53,210 nt of DNA, from contig JANRIC010000092.1 in the NCBI GenBank assembly GCA_033765345.1, forward strand, positions 1-53,210. Reading direction: 5' to 3'. The DNA comes from JANRIC01 sp033765345. GTDB lineage: Bacteria > Bacteroidota > Bacteroidia > Cytophagales > Microscillaceae. Below the pieces are notes generated by a model that ran no database searches, was not told the origin of the DNA, and saw only the letters and a program-made list of their open reading frames with translations. Made by a program: the position numbers and the translations under genes. Position 1 is the first letter of the stretch. Each line of letters opens with the position of its first letter. Below, piece by piece: positions 34,181-43,108 of this stretch.

Positions 34181-34384
34181 ATGCAGCAACTCATTTTAAA
34201 TATCAAAGATCAAAGCAAACTGGAGTTTTTATTAGAACTTCTTAAAAGGATGGAATTTGTGGAAATTGTAGATCAGGATAATCCTGATTTTGATACGGAT
34301 ACTTTTTTGAAAGACATTTATCAGGCAAGGGAAGATTCGGGTAAGTCTCTTGCTGAAAAATTAAATAATATATTGGATATATGA
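34181..34384 (+). CDS. Antitoxin of a VapBC-type toxin-antitoxin pair
   Basis: The start at 34181 (67 residues, MQQLILNIKDQSKLEFLLEL) is preferred over an upstream TTG at 34160. The protein is small, charged and mostly helical, with a C-terminal tail (REDSGKSLAEKLNNILDI) of the kind that wraps a PIN toxin. It overlaps the toxin gene by four bases (ATGA). Its N-terminus does not show a clear DNA-binding motif, so the antitoxin family is not assigned. Confidence 0.75.
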   Translation: MQQLILNIKDQSKLEFLLELLKRMEFVEIVDQDNPDFDTDTFLKDIYQAREDSGKSLAEKLNNILDI

Positions 34385-34791
34385 AGCAGGTTTTGGTGGA
34401 TACAGATATTCTTTCGTACTATTTATTTAAGAATTATCCCATTGTTAAACAAAATATCGAGGCTTTTTTGCTTAATGAAGGTTTTATTCACATTGGTCGC
34501 CCTACTATATTTGAGATTGAAAGCGGTTTAAAGGCTAAAAATGCTATCTCACAGTTATCCCAATTCCACACATTTATAGAGGGTCAGCAAATCTTAGAAA
34601 TCACACAACAATCAGCACAAATTTCTGCTAATATTTATGCCCATCTTTATAACATAGGCAAACATACAGGTGTAAATGATTTATACCTTGCTGGTATTGC
34701 CCTTGAAAATGATCTTATTATATCCACTAATAATGAAAAAGATTACCAATTTATTCCTGATTTGGAGATTATCAATTGGACAAAGGGATAA
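34381..34791 (+). CDS. PIN-domain toxin (VapC-like ribonuclease)
   Basis: A 136-residue PIN protein. Acidic active-site residues appear in VLVDTDILSYY (Asp), PTIFEIESGL (Glu), GVNDLYLAGIAL (Asp) and LIISTNNEKDY. The size and the overlap with the small upstream antitoxin gene fit a VapBC module. VapC toxins cut tRNA or rRNA when the antitoxin is lost. The sequence near its stop (ACAAAGGGATAAA) recurs 50 bases downstream, at 34830-34842. Confidence 0.88.
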   Translation: MKQVLVDTDILSYYLFKNYPIVKQNIEAFLLNEGFIHIGRPTIFEIESGLKAKNAISQLSQFHTFIEGQQILEITQQSAQISANIYAHLYNIGKHTGVNDLYLAGIALENDLIISTNNEKDYQFIPDLEIINWTKG

Positions 34792-34853
34792 AATTTTATT
34801 GGGCTTGCCTCAATATCATATCTAAGAAAACAAAGGGATAAATTTTAGACTGT

Positions 34854-35933
34854 ATGCATAACGATAAAAACCAAAAACTCCGCATAGGCATCCTCGGCTG
34901 CGGGCCGATTGCACAGTTTGCCCACCTGGAAGCTGCTCAGAAGGCAAAAAATGTAGATTTATACGCTGTTTGTGATGTGGCAGAAGACTTGGCGCAGAAA
35001 ATGGGCGATTTTTATGATGCCCAAAAAATCTATACCAATTATGAAGCCATGCTCAGTGACCCGGCACTGGATGCGGTCATTGTGGCTACTTCGGATGATT
35101 TTCATTTGCCTGCTTCGCTTCAAGCAGTACAAGCTGGCAAGCACGTATTGGTAGAAAAGCCCTTAGGGGCAGACCTAGAGCAAGCCTGGCAACTCAAAGC
35201 CTTGATTGATCAAAAAGGCGTGAAATTCCAGGTGGGACACATGAAGCGTTTTGATGCTGGGGTAGACTTTGCCCAAAAATTTATTCAGGAAGAAATGGGC
35301 GATCTCATTGCCTATAAAGCCTGGTATGCAGACTCTACGCACCGCTATGATATGACAGATAGCACCCAGCCGATGCCTATGAAGAGTACCTTGGCTAAAA
35401 AACCCACCCAAAACCCCAAAGAAAATCTCCCCAAATATTATATGATGGCGCACGGAAGCCATCTGCTAGATACGGCGCGTTTCTTGGCAGGTGAGATCAA
35501 AAGTGTGCAAGCAAAACTACTCGAGCGAAAAGGCATTTACAGCTGGTTTATTGATACCGAATTTGCCTGCGGCTGTAATGGACACCTGGACTTGACCGTG
35601 GCCGTAAGGATGGACTGGCACGAAGGTTTTCAGATTTACGGGGAGCAGGGCAGTGTTTTGGGCAAACTTTATAACCCCTGGTATTTTAAAGTAAGCGACG
35701 TACAGTGTTTTTCGGAGAAAGACCAAAGTTATCATCAATTACTCGACAACAAAGCCCACTTTTTTCAACTACAACTGGAGGCTTTTGCCGATACCATCCT
35801 GTACGACAAAGCACAAAAAGGAACGGATATTCTGCAAGGCATCGAGTCTATCCAGGCGATGATTGCTATTGCCGAATCCGTAAAAAATAATCAACGTATC
35901 TACCTCAAAGACGTAAAAGGAGCACTGATATGA
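34854..35933 (+). CDS. Gfo/Idh/MocA-family oxidoreductase
   Basis: A 359-residue cytoplasmic NAD(P)-dependent dehydrogenase. The Rossmann loop is IGILGCGPIAQFAHLEAAQ, the catalytic pair is in HVLVEKPLGADLEQ, and the second domain contains VGHMKRFDAG and HGSHLLDTARFL. It overlaps the start of the isomerase gene at 35930 by four bases (ATGA), so the two act in one pathway, probably oxidising and isomerising a sugar or inositol-like compound. It has no signal peptide, unlike the homologue at 29149-30342. Confidence 0.92.
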   Translation: MHNDKNQKLRIGILGCGPIAQFAHLEAAQKAKNVDLYAVCDVAEDLAQKMGDFYDAQKIYTNYEAMLSDPALDAVIVATSDDFHLPASLQAVQAGKHVLVEKPLGADLEQAWQLKALIDQKGVKFQVGHMKRFDAGVDFAQKFIQEEMGDLIAYKAWYADSTHRYDMTDSTQPMPMKSTLAKKPTQNPKENLPKYYMMAHGSHLLDTARFLAGEIKSVQAKLLERKGIYSWFIDTEFACGCNGHLDLTVAVRMDWHEGFQIYGEQGSVLGKLYNPWYFKVSDVQCFSEKDQSYHQLLDNKAHFFQLQLEAFADTILYDKAQKGTDILQGIESIQAMIAIAESVKNNQRIYLKDVKGALI

Positions 35934-36757
35934 AACTCGGAATATTTGCCAAAACCTTCCCCATCAAGCCCGTAGAGGCATTATTTGCCGAAATACAAAA
36001 GCATCAAATCGCTCAAGTACATTATAATATGGCTTGCTCGGGGCTTTCCGAACTGCCGCTTGAGGTTCCTGAACCCATTACGGAGGAAGTCAAAGCAGCC
36101 GCCCAAAAGCATCAGATTGAAATTGTGGGGATTTCGGCTACTTTTAATATGATTCACCCTGACCCTCAAATCAGGAAAGAAGGTCTGAAATCTTTGGAGA
36201 GCTTGGCGGCTGCCTGCGTTATGCTAGGCACTGATTCTCTATCATTATGCACCGGAAGCAGGGATACACAGGATAAATGGAAATGGCATCCTGACAATGC
36301 CCAGCCTGAAGCTTGGCAGGATTTAATTGCTACTATGGAAAAAGCTCTTTTGATTGCTGAAAAATATCACGTCATCCTGGGCGTAGAGCCAGAAGCTGGC
36401 AATGTAGTCAGAAATGCCCAGATTGCCCGACGATTGCTAAACGAAATGCAAAGTAAACACATCAAAATCATCCTCGATCCAGCCAATCTATTTGAGAAAG
36501 CTACGCACAAAGACGAAATTAATCAATTGATCGCAGAGGCTTTTGAGCTATTGCACGAGGATATTGCCGTAGCCCACGCCAAAGACCGTACGCTTGACGG
36601 TCAATTTAGGGCAGCAGGCAAGGGAGATATCGATTTTGGTTTTTTTATCAAGCAGCTCGAGCAGATCAATTTCCAGGGGACTTTACAGATGCACGGTTTG
36701 GAGGCAGGGGAGGTGAGTAGTTCTTTGGAGTATTTGAAAGAGATGATAGATTCTTAA
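35930..36757 (+). CDS. Sugar phosphate isomerase/epimerase (xylose isomerase-like TIM barrel)
   Basis: A 275-residue TIM-barrel protein of the AP-endonuclease-2/xylose isomerase superfamily. Metal-ligand-type segments include LGVEPEAGNVV (Glu), IILDPANLF (Asp), VAHAKDRT (His, Asp) and the GKGDIDFGFFIK loop followed by LQMHGLEAGE (Glu). It overlaps the oxidoreductase gene, consistent with a short catabolic operon. The exact substrate is unknown. Confidence 0.9.
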   Translation: MKLGIFAKTFPIKPVEALFAEIQKHQIAQVHYNMACSGLSELPLEVPEPITEEVKAAAQKHQIEIVGISATFNMIHPDPQIRKEGLKSLESLAAACVMLGTDSLSLCTGSRDTQDKWKWHPDNAQPEAWQDLIATMEKALLIAEKYHVILGVEPEAGNVVRNAQIARRLLNEMQSKHIKIILDPANLFEKATHKDEINQLIAEAFELLHEDIAVAHAKDRTLDGQFRAAGKGDIDFGFFIKQLEQINFQGTLQMHGLEAGEVSSSLEYLKEMIDS

Positions 36758-36810
36758 CCCTCACAAGTTTAATCACCCTCGCCTGAACTGGCACGGTAGC
36801 AAACATATTT

Positions 36811-37113
36811 GCCAGGGTACGGACTGTAGGTAGCTTGGTATAGAAAATATTTGCCAGGGTACGGACTGTAGGTGGCTTGGTATGGAAAATATTTGCCAGG
36901 GTACGGACTGTAGGTGGCTTGGTATGGAAAATATTTGCCAGGGTACGGACTGTAGGTAGCTTGGTATGGAAAATATTTGCCAGGGTACGGACTGTAGGTA
37001 GCTTGGTATGGAAAATATTTGCCAGGGTACGGACTGTAGGTAGCTTGATATGGAAAACATTTGCCAGGGTACGGACTGTAGGTAGCTTGATATGGAAAAT
37101 ATTTGCCAGGGTA
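36811..37113. repeat. Minisatellite of seven 42-bp units between convergent genes
   Basis: Units begin with GCCAGGGTACGGACTGTAGG at 36811, 36853, 36895, 36937, 36979, 37021 and 37063, plus a partial copy at 37105. Each unit ends in TATGGAAAATATTT or a close variant; point differences between units are few (AGCTTGG or GGCTTGG). Because 42 is a multiple of three, long open frames cross it on both strands; they are repetitive and I reject them as genes. There are no spacers, so this is not a CRISPR array. The array sits between the 3' ends of the isomerase gene and mutS2. Confidence 0.95.
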
Positions 37114-37125
37114 TCTAATTTAAGA

Positions 37126-37199
37126 GACCTATGAGGTTTCTAAAACCTCATAGGTCTTTGAAACCTTATAGGTCTTTGAAACCTTATAGGTCTTTTTTT
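37126..37199 (+). terminator. Multi-arm transcription terminator between convergent genes
   Basis: GACCTATGAGGTTT (37126-37139) pairs perfectly with AAACCTCATAGGTC (37143-37156). Two further near-copies of the right arm (AAACCTTATAGGTC, 37161-37174 and 37179-37192) follow in an 18-base tandem repeat, and seven T follow at 37193-37199. The one left arm can pair with any of three right arms; the last sits beside the T run. It would terminate plus-strand transcription from the isomerase gene. Confidence 0.75.
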
Positions 37200-39609
37200 A
37201 CTTCATGGAGGCCAAGGTAATCCCCGCCCCGCCCCGGTCGGCGTGTTCATCGCGAATACCCGTGATTTCTTTATACTGCTGGAGTTTTTCTCGTACCAGT
37301 TTGCGAAGGATGCCATCACCTTTGCCGTGGATGATACGCACTTCGTGGATGCCGAGCAGCAGGGCATCATCCAGGAAGACTTCCAACTCGTAGAGGGCTT
37401 CTTCGGCTCTTTTGCCACGTAGGTCGAGCTCTGAACTGAAATTATTCATCTTTTCAAGCATATCGATGCCTTTGAAAGAGCGCTTAATTTTTTTCTGTTC
37501 TTCCTTATAGGTTTTGTGGCTGACTTTCTCGAGGCGGGTTTTCTTGACATTGGATTTGAGGTCGCCGATCAGGATTTCTACATCCTTGCCTTTGATCGCA
37601 ACGACTTCACCGAGGGCTGTTTGCCCCTTGAGGCGTACTTTATCCCCAACTTGGATTTCACCCTCGATGACCAATACTTCTTCTTCTACTTCTACGGGTG
37701 CAGGGTCTTCAAAAACGATCTCTGTGGGTTTGATTTCTTCCTTAAATTCCTCGAGTTCTTCTCGGATTTGTTTGGTGATTTCCTTTTCGGCTTTATTTTC
37801 CTTAATAATTCGGATAGTATTCTCGATCTTCTGATTGGCTTTTTGCAGGATTTTCTGGGCTTCGGCTTTGGCCTGATTGATAATTCTGGTTTTTTCACGA
37901 TCCAGATAATCCCTCAGTTTGGCGTATTCATCGGTGACTTCTTTGAGTTTTTCTTCTTTGGCTTGCACGACCTGGCTCTGTGTAGCATAGTTTTTTTTCT
38001 CGATTTCAAGTTCCTGAAGCAATTGATCGTAATTCACGTGTTCTAAGCCTACGTGGTTGCGGGCTTTGTGAATGATTCCTTCAGGCAAGCCGATTTTTTT
38101 GGCTATTTCAAAGGCAAAAGAGCTTCCCGGTAAGCCAATTTCCAGTTGGTAGAGTGGTCTTAGGTTCTTGGAGTCAAACTGCATAGCACCATTGACTACA
38201 CCTTCATGATTTTCTGCATAGGTCTTAAGGTTGGAGTAGTGCGTGGTAATCACCCCAAAAGCCTTGCTCGCATTGAGCTTTTCAAGAATAGCTTCGGAAA
38301 TGGCACCTCCCATCGTAGGTTCGGTACCCGTGCCGAATTCATCGATCAAAAATAAGCTATGGCGATCAGCAAATTCCAGAAAATGCTTCATATTAGTCAG
38401 GTGAGAGCTGTAGGTACTGAGGTCGTTCTCGATCGATTGCTCGTCACCAATGTCAATAAAAATATCTTTAAACAGCCCCATACTTGAGTCTTCGTTCATG
38501 GGCACCAAAAGCCCACATTGGAACATATACTGTAGCAATCCTACGGTCTTGAGGGCTACGGATTTTCCTCCGGCATTAGGGCCGGAGATGATCAAGATGC
38601 GCTGCTTGGGGCTAAGGTTGATATTGAGCGGAACGATCTTTTTGCCGTGTTCCTCAAGGCTCAAGAAGAGTAGGGGATGTACAGCTTTACGCCACTCGAT
38701 CAGATTTTTTTTGAAAAAGCTGGGACGAATTCCGCCTATTTTCTGGGCGAAAATTGCCTTTGCTCTGATAAAATCCATCATTCCGAGAAATTGATACGCT
38801 TTTTCCAGATTCTGTACGTGGGGGCGCACTTCGTTGGTGAGTTGAGTCAGGATTCGGATGATTTCGCGGCGTTCTTCATAGTGTAGCTCACGGATTTCGT
38901 TATTGATGTCGATGATTTCGGCTGGTTCTAGGAAAACCGTTTGCCCGGTGGCCGATTCATCGTGTACAAAACCTCTGATTTTTCGCTTAAACTCGGCTGC
39001 AATTGGAATCACCATTCTGCCCTCACGTAGGGTCAGCAGAGCGTCTTCTTTGGCAAAACCCTGCTGCTTGGCGGAGCGCAGGATCGAGTCGAGCCTTTTA
39101 CGAAGCAGGCTTTGTTCTTCAATAATTTTAGCCCGGATAGAGCGAAGCTCATAAGAGGCATCATCGCGGATTTTGCCACGATCATCAATGACCAATTCAA
39201 TTCTGCCGATGAGTTTTTTATCAAACTCCACCTGATTGCGAAGTTCCTTTAAATTGGGATAAGCTTCGGGGGCAGATTTATCAAAAAATTTCAAGCAATC
39301 GGCGATGGTATGAAGCGATAGTTTGAGGTCAAAAAACTCAAAATCACTCAAAAATGCGCCATACAAAGTGGCTTTCTTGAGGTGTTCGCTGACATCGATA
39401 TAATTATTTTTGGGGAAACCTTCTCCTTGCCGAAGAATATCACCAAACTCTGAGGTCTGAAGGGTTAATTTGGAAATAAGGTCAAAATTATTCGAGAATT
39501 GGATCTTATCTACATAAGCCTGACCCAGGGTACTGATGCAGTTATCTTTGAGTAATTGGCGAATTTTATCAAAACCTAGTTTAATTTCAATGTTTTTAGG
39601 ATAAATCAT
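37198..39609 (-). CDS. mutS2: MutS2 family endonuclease/ATPase
   Basis: An 803-residue MutS2. The N-terminal MutS core and clamp are followed by the ABC-type ATPase with Walker A GPNAGGKSVALKTVGL (about 345-360) and Walker B SLFLIDEFGTGTEP. A long Lys/Glu-rich coiled coil follows, and the C-terminus is an Smr nuclease domain with LDLRGKRAEEAL and IIHGKGDGILR. MutS2 binds branched DNA or stalled ribosomes in different bacteria, and the domains are all present. It is the last gene of a minus-strand run with carB and the DUF4296 gene. Confidence 0.96.
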   Translation of the reverse strand: MIYPKNIEIKLGFDKIRQLLKDNCISTLGQAYVDKIQFSNNFDLISKLTLQTSEFGDILRQGEGFPKNNYIDVSEHLKKATLYGAFLSDFEFFDLKLSLHTIADCLKFFDKSAPEAYPNLKELRNQVEFDKKLIGRIELVIDDRGKIRDDASYELRSIRAKIIEEQSLLRKRLDSILRSAKQQGFAKEDALLTLREGRMVIPIAAEFKRKIRGFVHDESATGQTVFLEPAEIIDINNEIRELHYEERREIIRILTQLTNEVRPHVQNLEKAYQFLGMMDFIRAKAIFAQKIGGIRPSFFKKNLIEWRKAVHPLLFLSLEEHGKKIVPLNINLSPKQRILIISGPNAGGKSVALKTVGLLQYMFQCGLLVPMNEDSSMGLFKDIFIDIGDEQSIENDLSTYSSHLTNMKHFLEFADRHSLFLIDEFGTGTEPTMGGAISEAILEKLNASKAFGVITTHYSNLKTYAENHEGVVNGAMQFDSKNLRPLYQLEIGLPGSSFAFEIAKKIGLPEGIIHKARNHVGLEHVNYDQLLQELEIEKKNYATQSQVVQAKEEKLKEVTDEYAKLRDYLDREKTRIINQAKAEAQKILQKANQKIENTIRIIKENKAEKEITKQIREELEEFKEEIKPTEIVFEDPAPVEVEEEVLVIEGEIQVGDKVRLKGQTALGEVVAIKGKDVEILIGDLKSNVKKTRLEKVSHKTYKEEQKKIKRSFKGIDMLEKMNNFSSELDLRGKRAEEALYELEVFLDDALLLGIHEVRIIHGKGDGILRKLVREKLQQYKEITGIRDEHADRGGAGITLASMK

Positions 39610-39648
39610 GCAGTACTATATTATTCAATTGTATAAAGCAAAGACACA

Positions 39649-40125
39649 TTAATTTTGTCTTTTTGTTTTTAAATCCGAGAGTTTTTTTCTGTTGATCAGC
39701 GGTTTAAGCGAGTTTCCTTGTATAGATTTGGATTGTTGCTGAGTCTGAACAGGAGGTCCAGGTTTACCTGGGGCAATTTTGAACAGGCTATCCTGAATTT
39801 GAAGACTGTCATGAATCACCGTATAAATTTCACTCAAAGATGCGATGTTTTCACTATAAAACACAAAACTTCTGCGGTATTTGGCAGTATCTAGCTTGTG
39901 TTTTTTGAAAATTTGCTCCTCTTGTTTTTTATAGTCGGCTCTGGCCGAATCAATATTTCTGTAGCCGCTTGCTTCAATACGCCCTTCGGCCAGATGAATA
40001 TCCGTCAAGACCTGGATCATTTTTTCTTTGGGGTAGATTCCCGAACTGTCTTCTTCGAGATGAGCACAAGCTACAAGGCCTGTAAATACAAATAGACATG
40101 GCAAATATTTTTTGAAAAACTTCAT
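39649..40125 (-). CDS. DUF4296 lipoprotein
   Basis: A 158-residue lipoprotein: signal MKFFKKYLPCLFVFTGLVAC, lipidated at Cys20. The DUF4296 domain is at about 30-120, with YPKEKMIQVLTDIHLAEGRI and RSFVFYSENIASLSEIYTVI. A Lys/Gln-rich tail follows. DUF4296 lipoproteins are common in Bacteroidota and their role is not known. It lies 13 bases after carB and 39 bases before mutS2, so the three may share a transcript. Confidence 0.88.
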   Translation of the reverse strand: MKFFKKYLPCLFVFTGLVACAHLEEDSSGIYPKEKMIQVLTDIHLAEGRIEASGYRNIDSARADYKKQEEQIFKKHKLDTAKYRRSFVFYSENIASLSEIYTVIHDSLQIQDSLFKIAPGKPGPPVQTQQQSKSIQGNSLKPLINRKKLSDLKTKRQN

Positions 40126-40138
40126 ATCAATTAGTTTT

Positions 40139-43021
40139 CTAACGACTCAAATACCAGTTACGCTCACTATAAATCTTCTGAAAAAACTCATCCTGCAATT
40201 CATTGATAAAATAAATGGCTTCTCCCGTTGATTTCATTTCAGGGCCGAGTTCTTTATTTACATTGGGGAATTTATTGAATGAAAATACCGGAATTTTAAT
40301 GGCATAACCCTGCCCAACAGGCACAAACCAAGAGGTGGCTGATTTGTCTAGATCAAAATCCGTCAATTTTTTATCTCCCAACATAATCTTTGTCGCATAA
40401 TTAATATAGGGTTTTTTATATGCCTTACAGATAAAAGGTACCGTTCGTGAAGCTCTTGGATTTGCCTCTATGACATAAACCACATCATCTTTGATCACAA
40501 ATTGGATGTTGATCAGGCCGATGGTATTCAATGCTTTGGCTAACCTTTTGGTATACACGGCAATAGTTTCTATGATTAGCGGGCTGAGTGAAAAAGGCGG
40601 CAGCACAGCGTTCGAATCTCCTGAATGGATACCGGCGGGTTCAATATGTTCCATAATCCCGATGATATACACACTTTCGCCGTCGCAAATGGCATCTGCT
40701 TCCGCTTCAATGGCGTTGTCCAAGTATCTATCCAACAAAATATTATTGTCTGGAAAGTAATTAAGCACATCGACCACGTGCTCCTCGAGCTCTTGTTCGT
40801 TGATTACGATTTTCATCCGTTGCCCACCCAATACATACGAAGGGCGAACCAGGAGCGGGAAGTCTAGCTGTTTTGCCAGATCGAGGGCAGCTTCGGCTGT
40901 TCTTACGGCACCAAATTCAGGAAAAGGAATAGTACATTCGCGCAAAAGCATAGAAAACCGCTCCCGGTCTTCGGCCAAATCCAGCGAATCATAAGGCGTA
41001 CCGATGATCGGAATTCCGTAACGATCGAGCTTTTCGGCCAGCTTGAGGGCAGTCTGCCCGCCTAATTGTACGATGACACCTTCGGGCTTCTCGAGTTGGA
41101 TGATGTCGTAGATATGTTCCCAGAAAACGGGTTCAAAATACAGCTTATCGGCGATGTCAAAGTCTGTGGAGACTGTTTCGGGGTTACAATTGATCATAAT
41201 TGTCTCATAACCTGCTTCTTTGGCAGCCAGTACGCCGTGTACGCAACAATAATCAAACTCTATTCCCTGTCCGATTCTGTTGGGTCCTGCTCCGAGGATA
41301 ATCACTTTTTTGCGGGATGTAACTTTTGATTCATTAAAAAGAGACGTTTCAAAGTGATTAGCTGCAAGATGTCCTTCTTGATCGGTACAGAAAGTGGAAT
41401 AATAATAAGGAGTTTGGGCTTCAAATTCGGCAGCGCAGGTATCTACCATTTTGTATACCCTTTTGATTCCCAGTGTTTTTCTCCTTTCATATACCTGGCT
41501 TTCCAAGCAGCGGGTCAGGTGGGCGATTTGGCGGTCGGCATAGCCTTTTTGTTTTGCCAAAATCAGTAATTCTTTGGGTAAACTATCTATGGAGTACTGT
41601 TGAATTTGCTTGTCAATCTCGGCCAATTCCTGAATTTGATGCAGAAACCATTTATCGATTTTGGTGAGTTTTTGAATGGTACGGAATGAAATCCCCATCG
41701 TAAAAGCATCTTTGATATGAAAAACACGGTCGGCACTGGGATGCTCCAGGCTATCCAATACGGCTTTTTGATCGGTCAATTCTTTGCCATCAGCTCCAAG
41801 CCCGTTGCGACGATTCTCAAGAGATTGACAGGCTTTTTGCAAAGCTTCCTGAAAATTACGTCCGATGCCCATAGCTTCACCTACTGATTTCATTTGCAGC
41901 CCCAGCGTGGTATCAGCTCCTTTGAATTTGTCAAAATTCCATCGAGGAATTTTAACGATCACATAATCGATGGTCGGCTCAAAATAAGCCGAGGTCGTTT
42001 TGGTGATCTGATTATTCAATTCGTCCAGATTATAGCCGATCGCAAGTTTGGCGGCAATCTTTGCAATGGGGTAACCTGTGGCTTTGGAGGCCAGTGCCGA
42101 AGAACGCGAAACACGGGGATTGATCTCGATCACCACGATTTCGTCATTTTCGGGGTTTACGGCAAATTGAATATTACAACCTCCGGCAAATTGCCCAATG
42201 CCATTCATACACTGAATGGCTAGATTACGCATTTCCTGATAGAGCTTGTCTGAGAGTGTCATAGCAGGGGCTACAGTGATAGAATCTCCGGTATGGATGC
42301 CCATAGGGTCTACATTCTCAATGGAGCAAATAATGATGATATTGCCCACACTATCCCGGAGTAGCTCCAGTTCGTATTCTTTCCAGCCTACAATGCTTTG
42401 CTCCACGAGTACTTCGTGAATTGGCGAAGAAGTCAGCCCGTGTGTAAGGGCTGTATTAAAGTTTTCGGGGTCGTGTACAAATCCCCCACCGGTACCTCCC
42501 AGGGTATAAGAAGGGCGAATGACCAAAGGAAAGCCTATTTCTTGGGCAATTTTTTTACCTTCCAGAAAAGAGCCAGCTGTTCTGCCTTTGCAGACATTGG
42601 CTCCCAGTTCTTTCATTTTGAGGCGGAATTTTTCCCGGTTTTCGGTCGTTTCTACGGCGTGTATATCTACGCCGATGATTCGCACGTCATATTTTGCCCA
42701 AATACCAGCCTTTTCGCAATCTATGGCCAGGTTGAGGGCTGTTTGCCCGCCCATCGTAGGGAGTACAGCATCTATGGAATGGTTTTCTAAAATCTCGATG
42801 ATATACTTTTTCTCAAGAGGTTTTAAATACACGTGGTCGGCCATCGAGGGATCGGTCATGATGGTAGCCGGATTGGAGTTGATGAGTACTACTTCAATCC
42901 CTTCTTCCCGCAAAGAGCGGGCGGCTTGTGAGCCTGAGTAATCAAATTCACAGGCTTGCCCAATAATGATAGGACCTGAACCGATAATTAATACAGTTTT
43001 TAATGAAGAATCCTTTGGCAT
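40139..43021 (-). CDS. carB: Carbamoyl-phosphate synthase large subunit
   Basis: A 960-residue protein with both duplicated ATP-grasp halves: GSGPIIIGQACEFDYSGSQA at the N-terminus and GAGPNRIGQGIEFDYCCVHG in the second half. The nucleotide-binding segments RPSYTLGGTGGG and RPSYVLGGQRM are present. It makes carbamoyl phosphate from ammonia, bicarbonate and two ATP for pyrimidine and arginine synthesis. The chain ends soon after the second GPEMKSTGEAI motif, so it lacks the roughly 130-residue C-terminal MGS-like allosteric domain of E. coli CarB. The small subunit (carA) is not in the window. Confidence 0.97.
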   Translation of the reverse strand: MPKDSSLKTVLIIGSGPIIIGQACEFDYSGSQAARSLREEGIEVVLINSNPATIMTDPSMADHVYLKPLEKKYIIEILENHSIDAVLPTMGGQTALNLAIDCEKAGIWAKYDVRIIGVDIHAVETTENREKFRLKMKELGANVCKGRTAGSFLEGKKIAQEIGFPLVIRPSYTLGGTGGGFVHDPENFNTALTHGLTSSPIHEVLVEQSIVGWKEYELELLRDSVGNIIIICSIENVDPMGIHTGDSITVAPAMTLSDKLYQEMRNLAIQCMNGIGQFAGGCNIQFAVNPENDEIVVIEINPRVSRSSALASKATGYPIAKIAAKLAIGYNLDELNNQITKTTSAYFEPTIDYVIVKIPRWNFDKFKGADTTLGLQMKSVGEAMGIGRNFQEALQKACQSLENRRNGLGADGKELTDQKAVLDSLEHPSADRVFHIKDAFTMGISFRTIQKLTKIDKWFLHQIQELAEIDKQIQQYSIDSLPKELLILAKQKGYADRQIAHLTRCLESQVYERRKTLGIKRVYKMVDTCAAEFEAQTPYYYSTFCTDQEGHLAANHFETSLFNESKVTSRKKVIILGAGPNRIGQGIEFDYCCVHGVLAAKEAGYETIMINCNPETVSTDFDIADKLYFEPVFWEHIYDIIQLEKPEGVIVQLGGQTALKLAEKLDRYGIPIIGTPYDSLDLAEDRERFSMLLRECTIPFPEFGAVRTAEAALDLAKQLDFPLLVRPSYVLGGQRMKIVINEQELEEHVVDVLNYFPDNNILLDRYLDNAIEAEADAICDGESVYIIGIMEHIEPAGIHSGDSNAVLPPFSLSPLIIETIAVYTKRLAKALNTIGLINIQFVIKDDVVYVIEANPRASRTVPFICKAYKKPYINYATKIMLGDKKLTDFDLDKSATSWFVPVGQGYAIKIPVFSFNKFPNVNKELGPEMKSTGEAIYFINELQDEFFQKIYSERNWYLSR

Positions 43022-43059
43022 TTATACAGAATGATTTATCTACTAATCCAAAAATTGCA

Positions 43060-43067
43060 CAAAGGTA
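43060..43067 (-). promoter_or_regulatory. Possible -7 promoter element TACCTTTG for carB
   Basis: On the minus strand TACCTTTG matches TAnnTTTG and lies about 39 bases before the carB ATG at 43021. No TTG is found at the expected distance. Confidence 0.4.
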
Positions 43068-43108
43068 TATATTATAGCCTGGAATGAGGTACTTTGGCGG
43101 ATAAATTT

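Noticed and set aside
36811..37113. CRISPR array
   Set aside because: The units are contiguous with no unique spacers, and no cas genes are present in the window.
36773..37134. Long open frames on both strands across the 42-bp repeats
   Set aside because: They are products of the repeat length being a multiple of three; the peptides are repetitive on both strands, and no start signal or homology supports them.
40491..42941. Several open frames antisense to carB and mutS2
   Set aside because: They are shadows of well-supported genes on the opposite strand.
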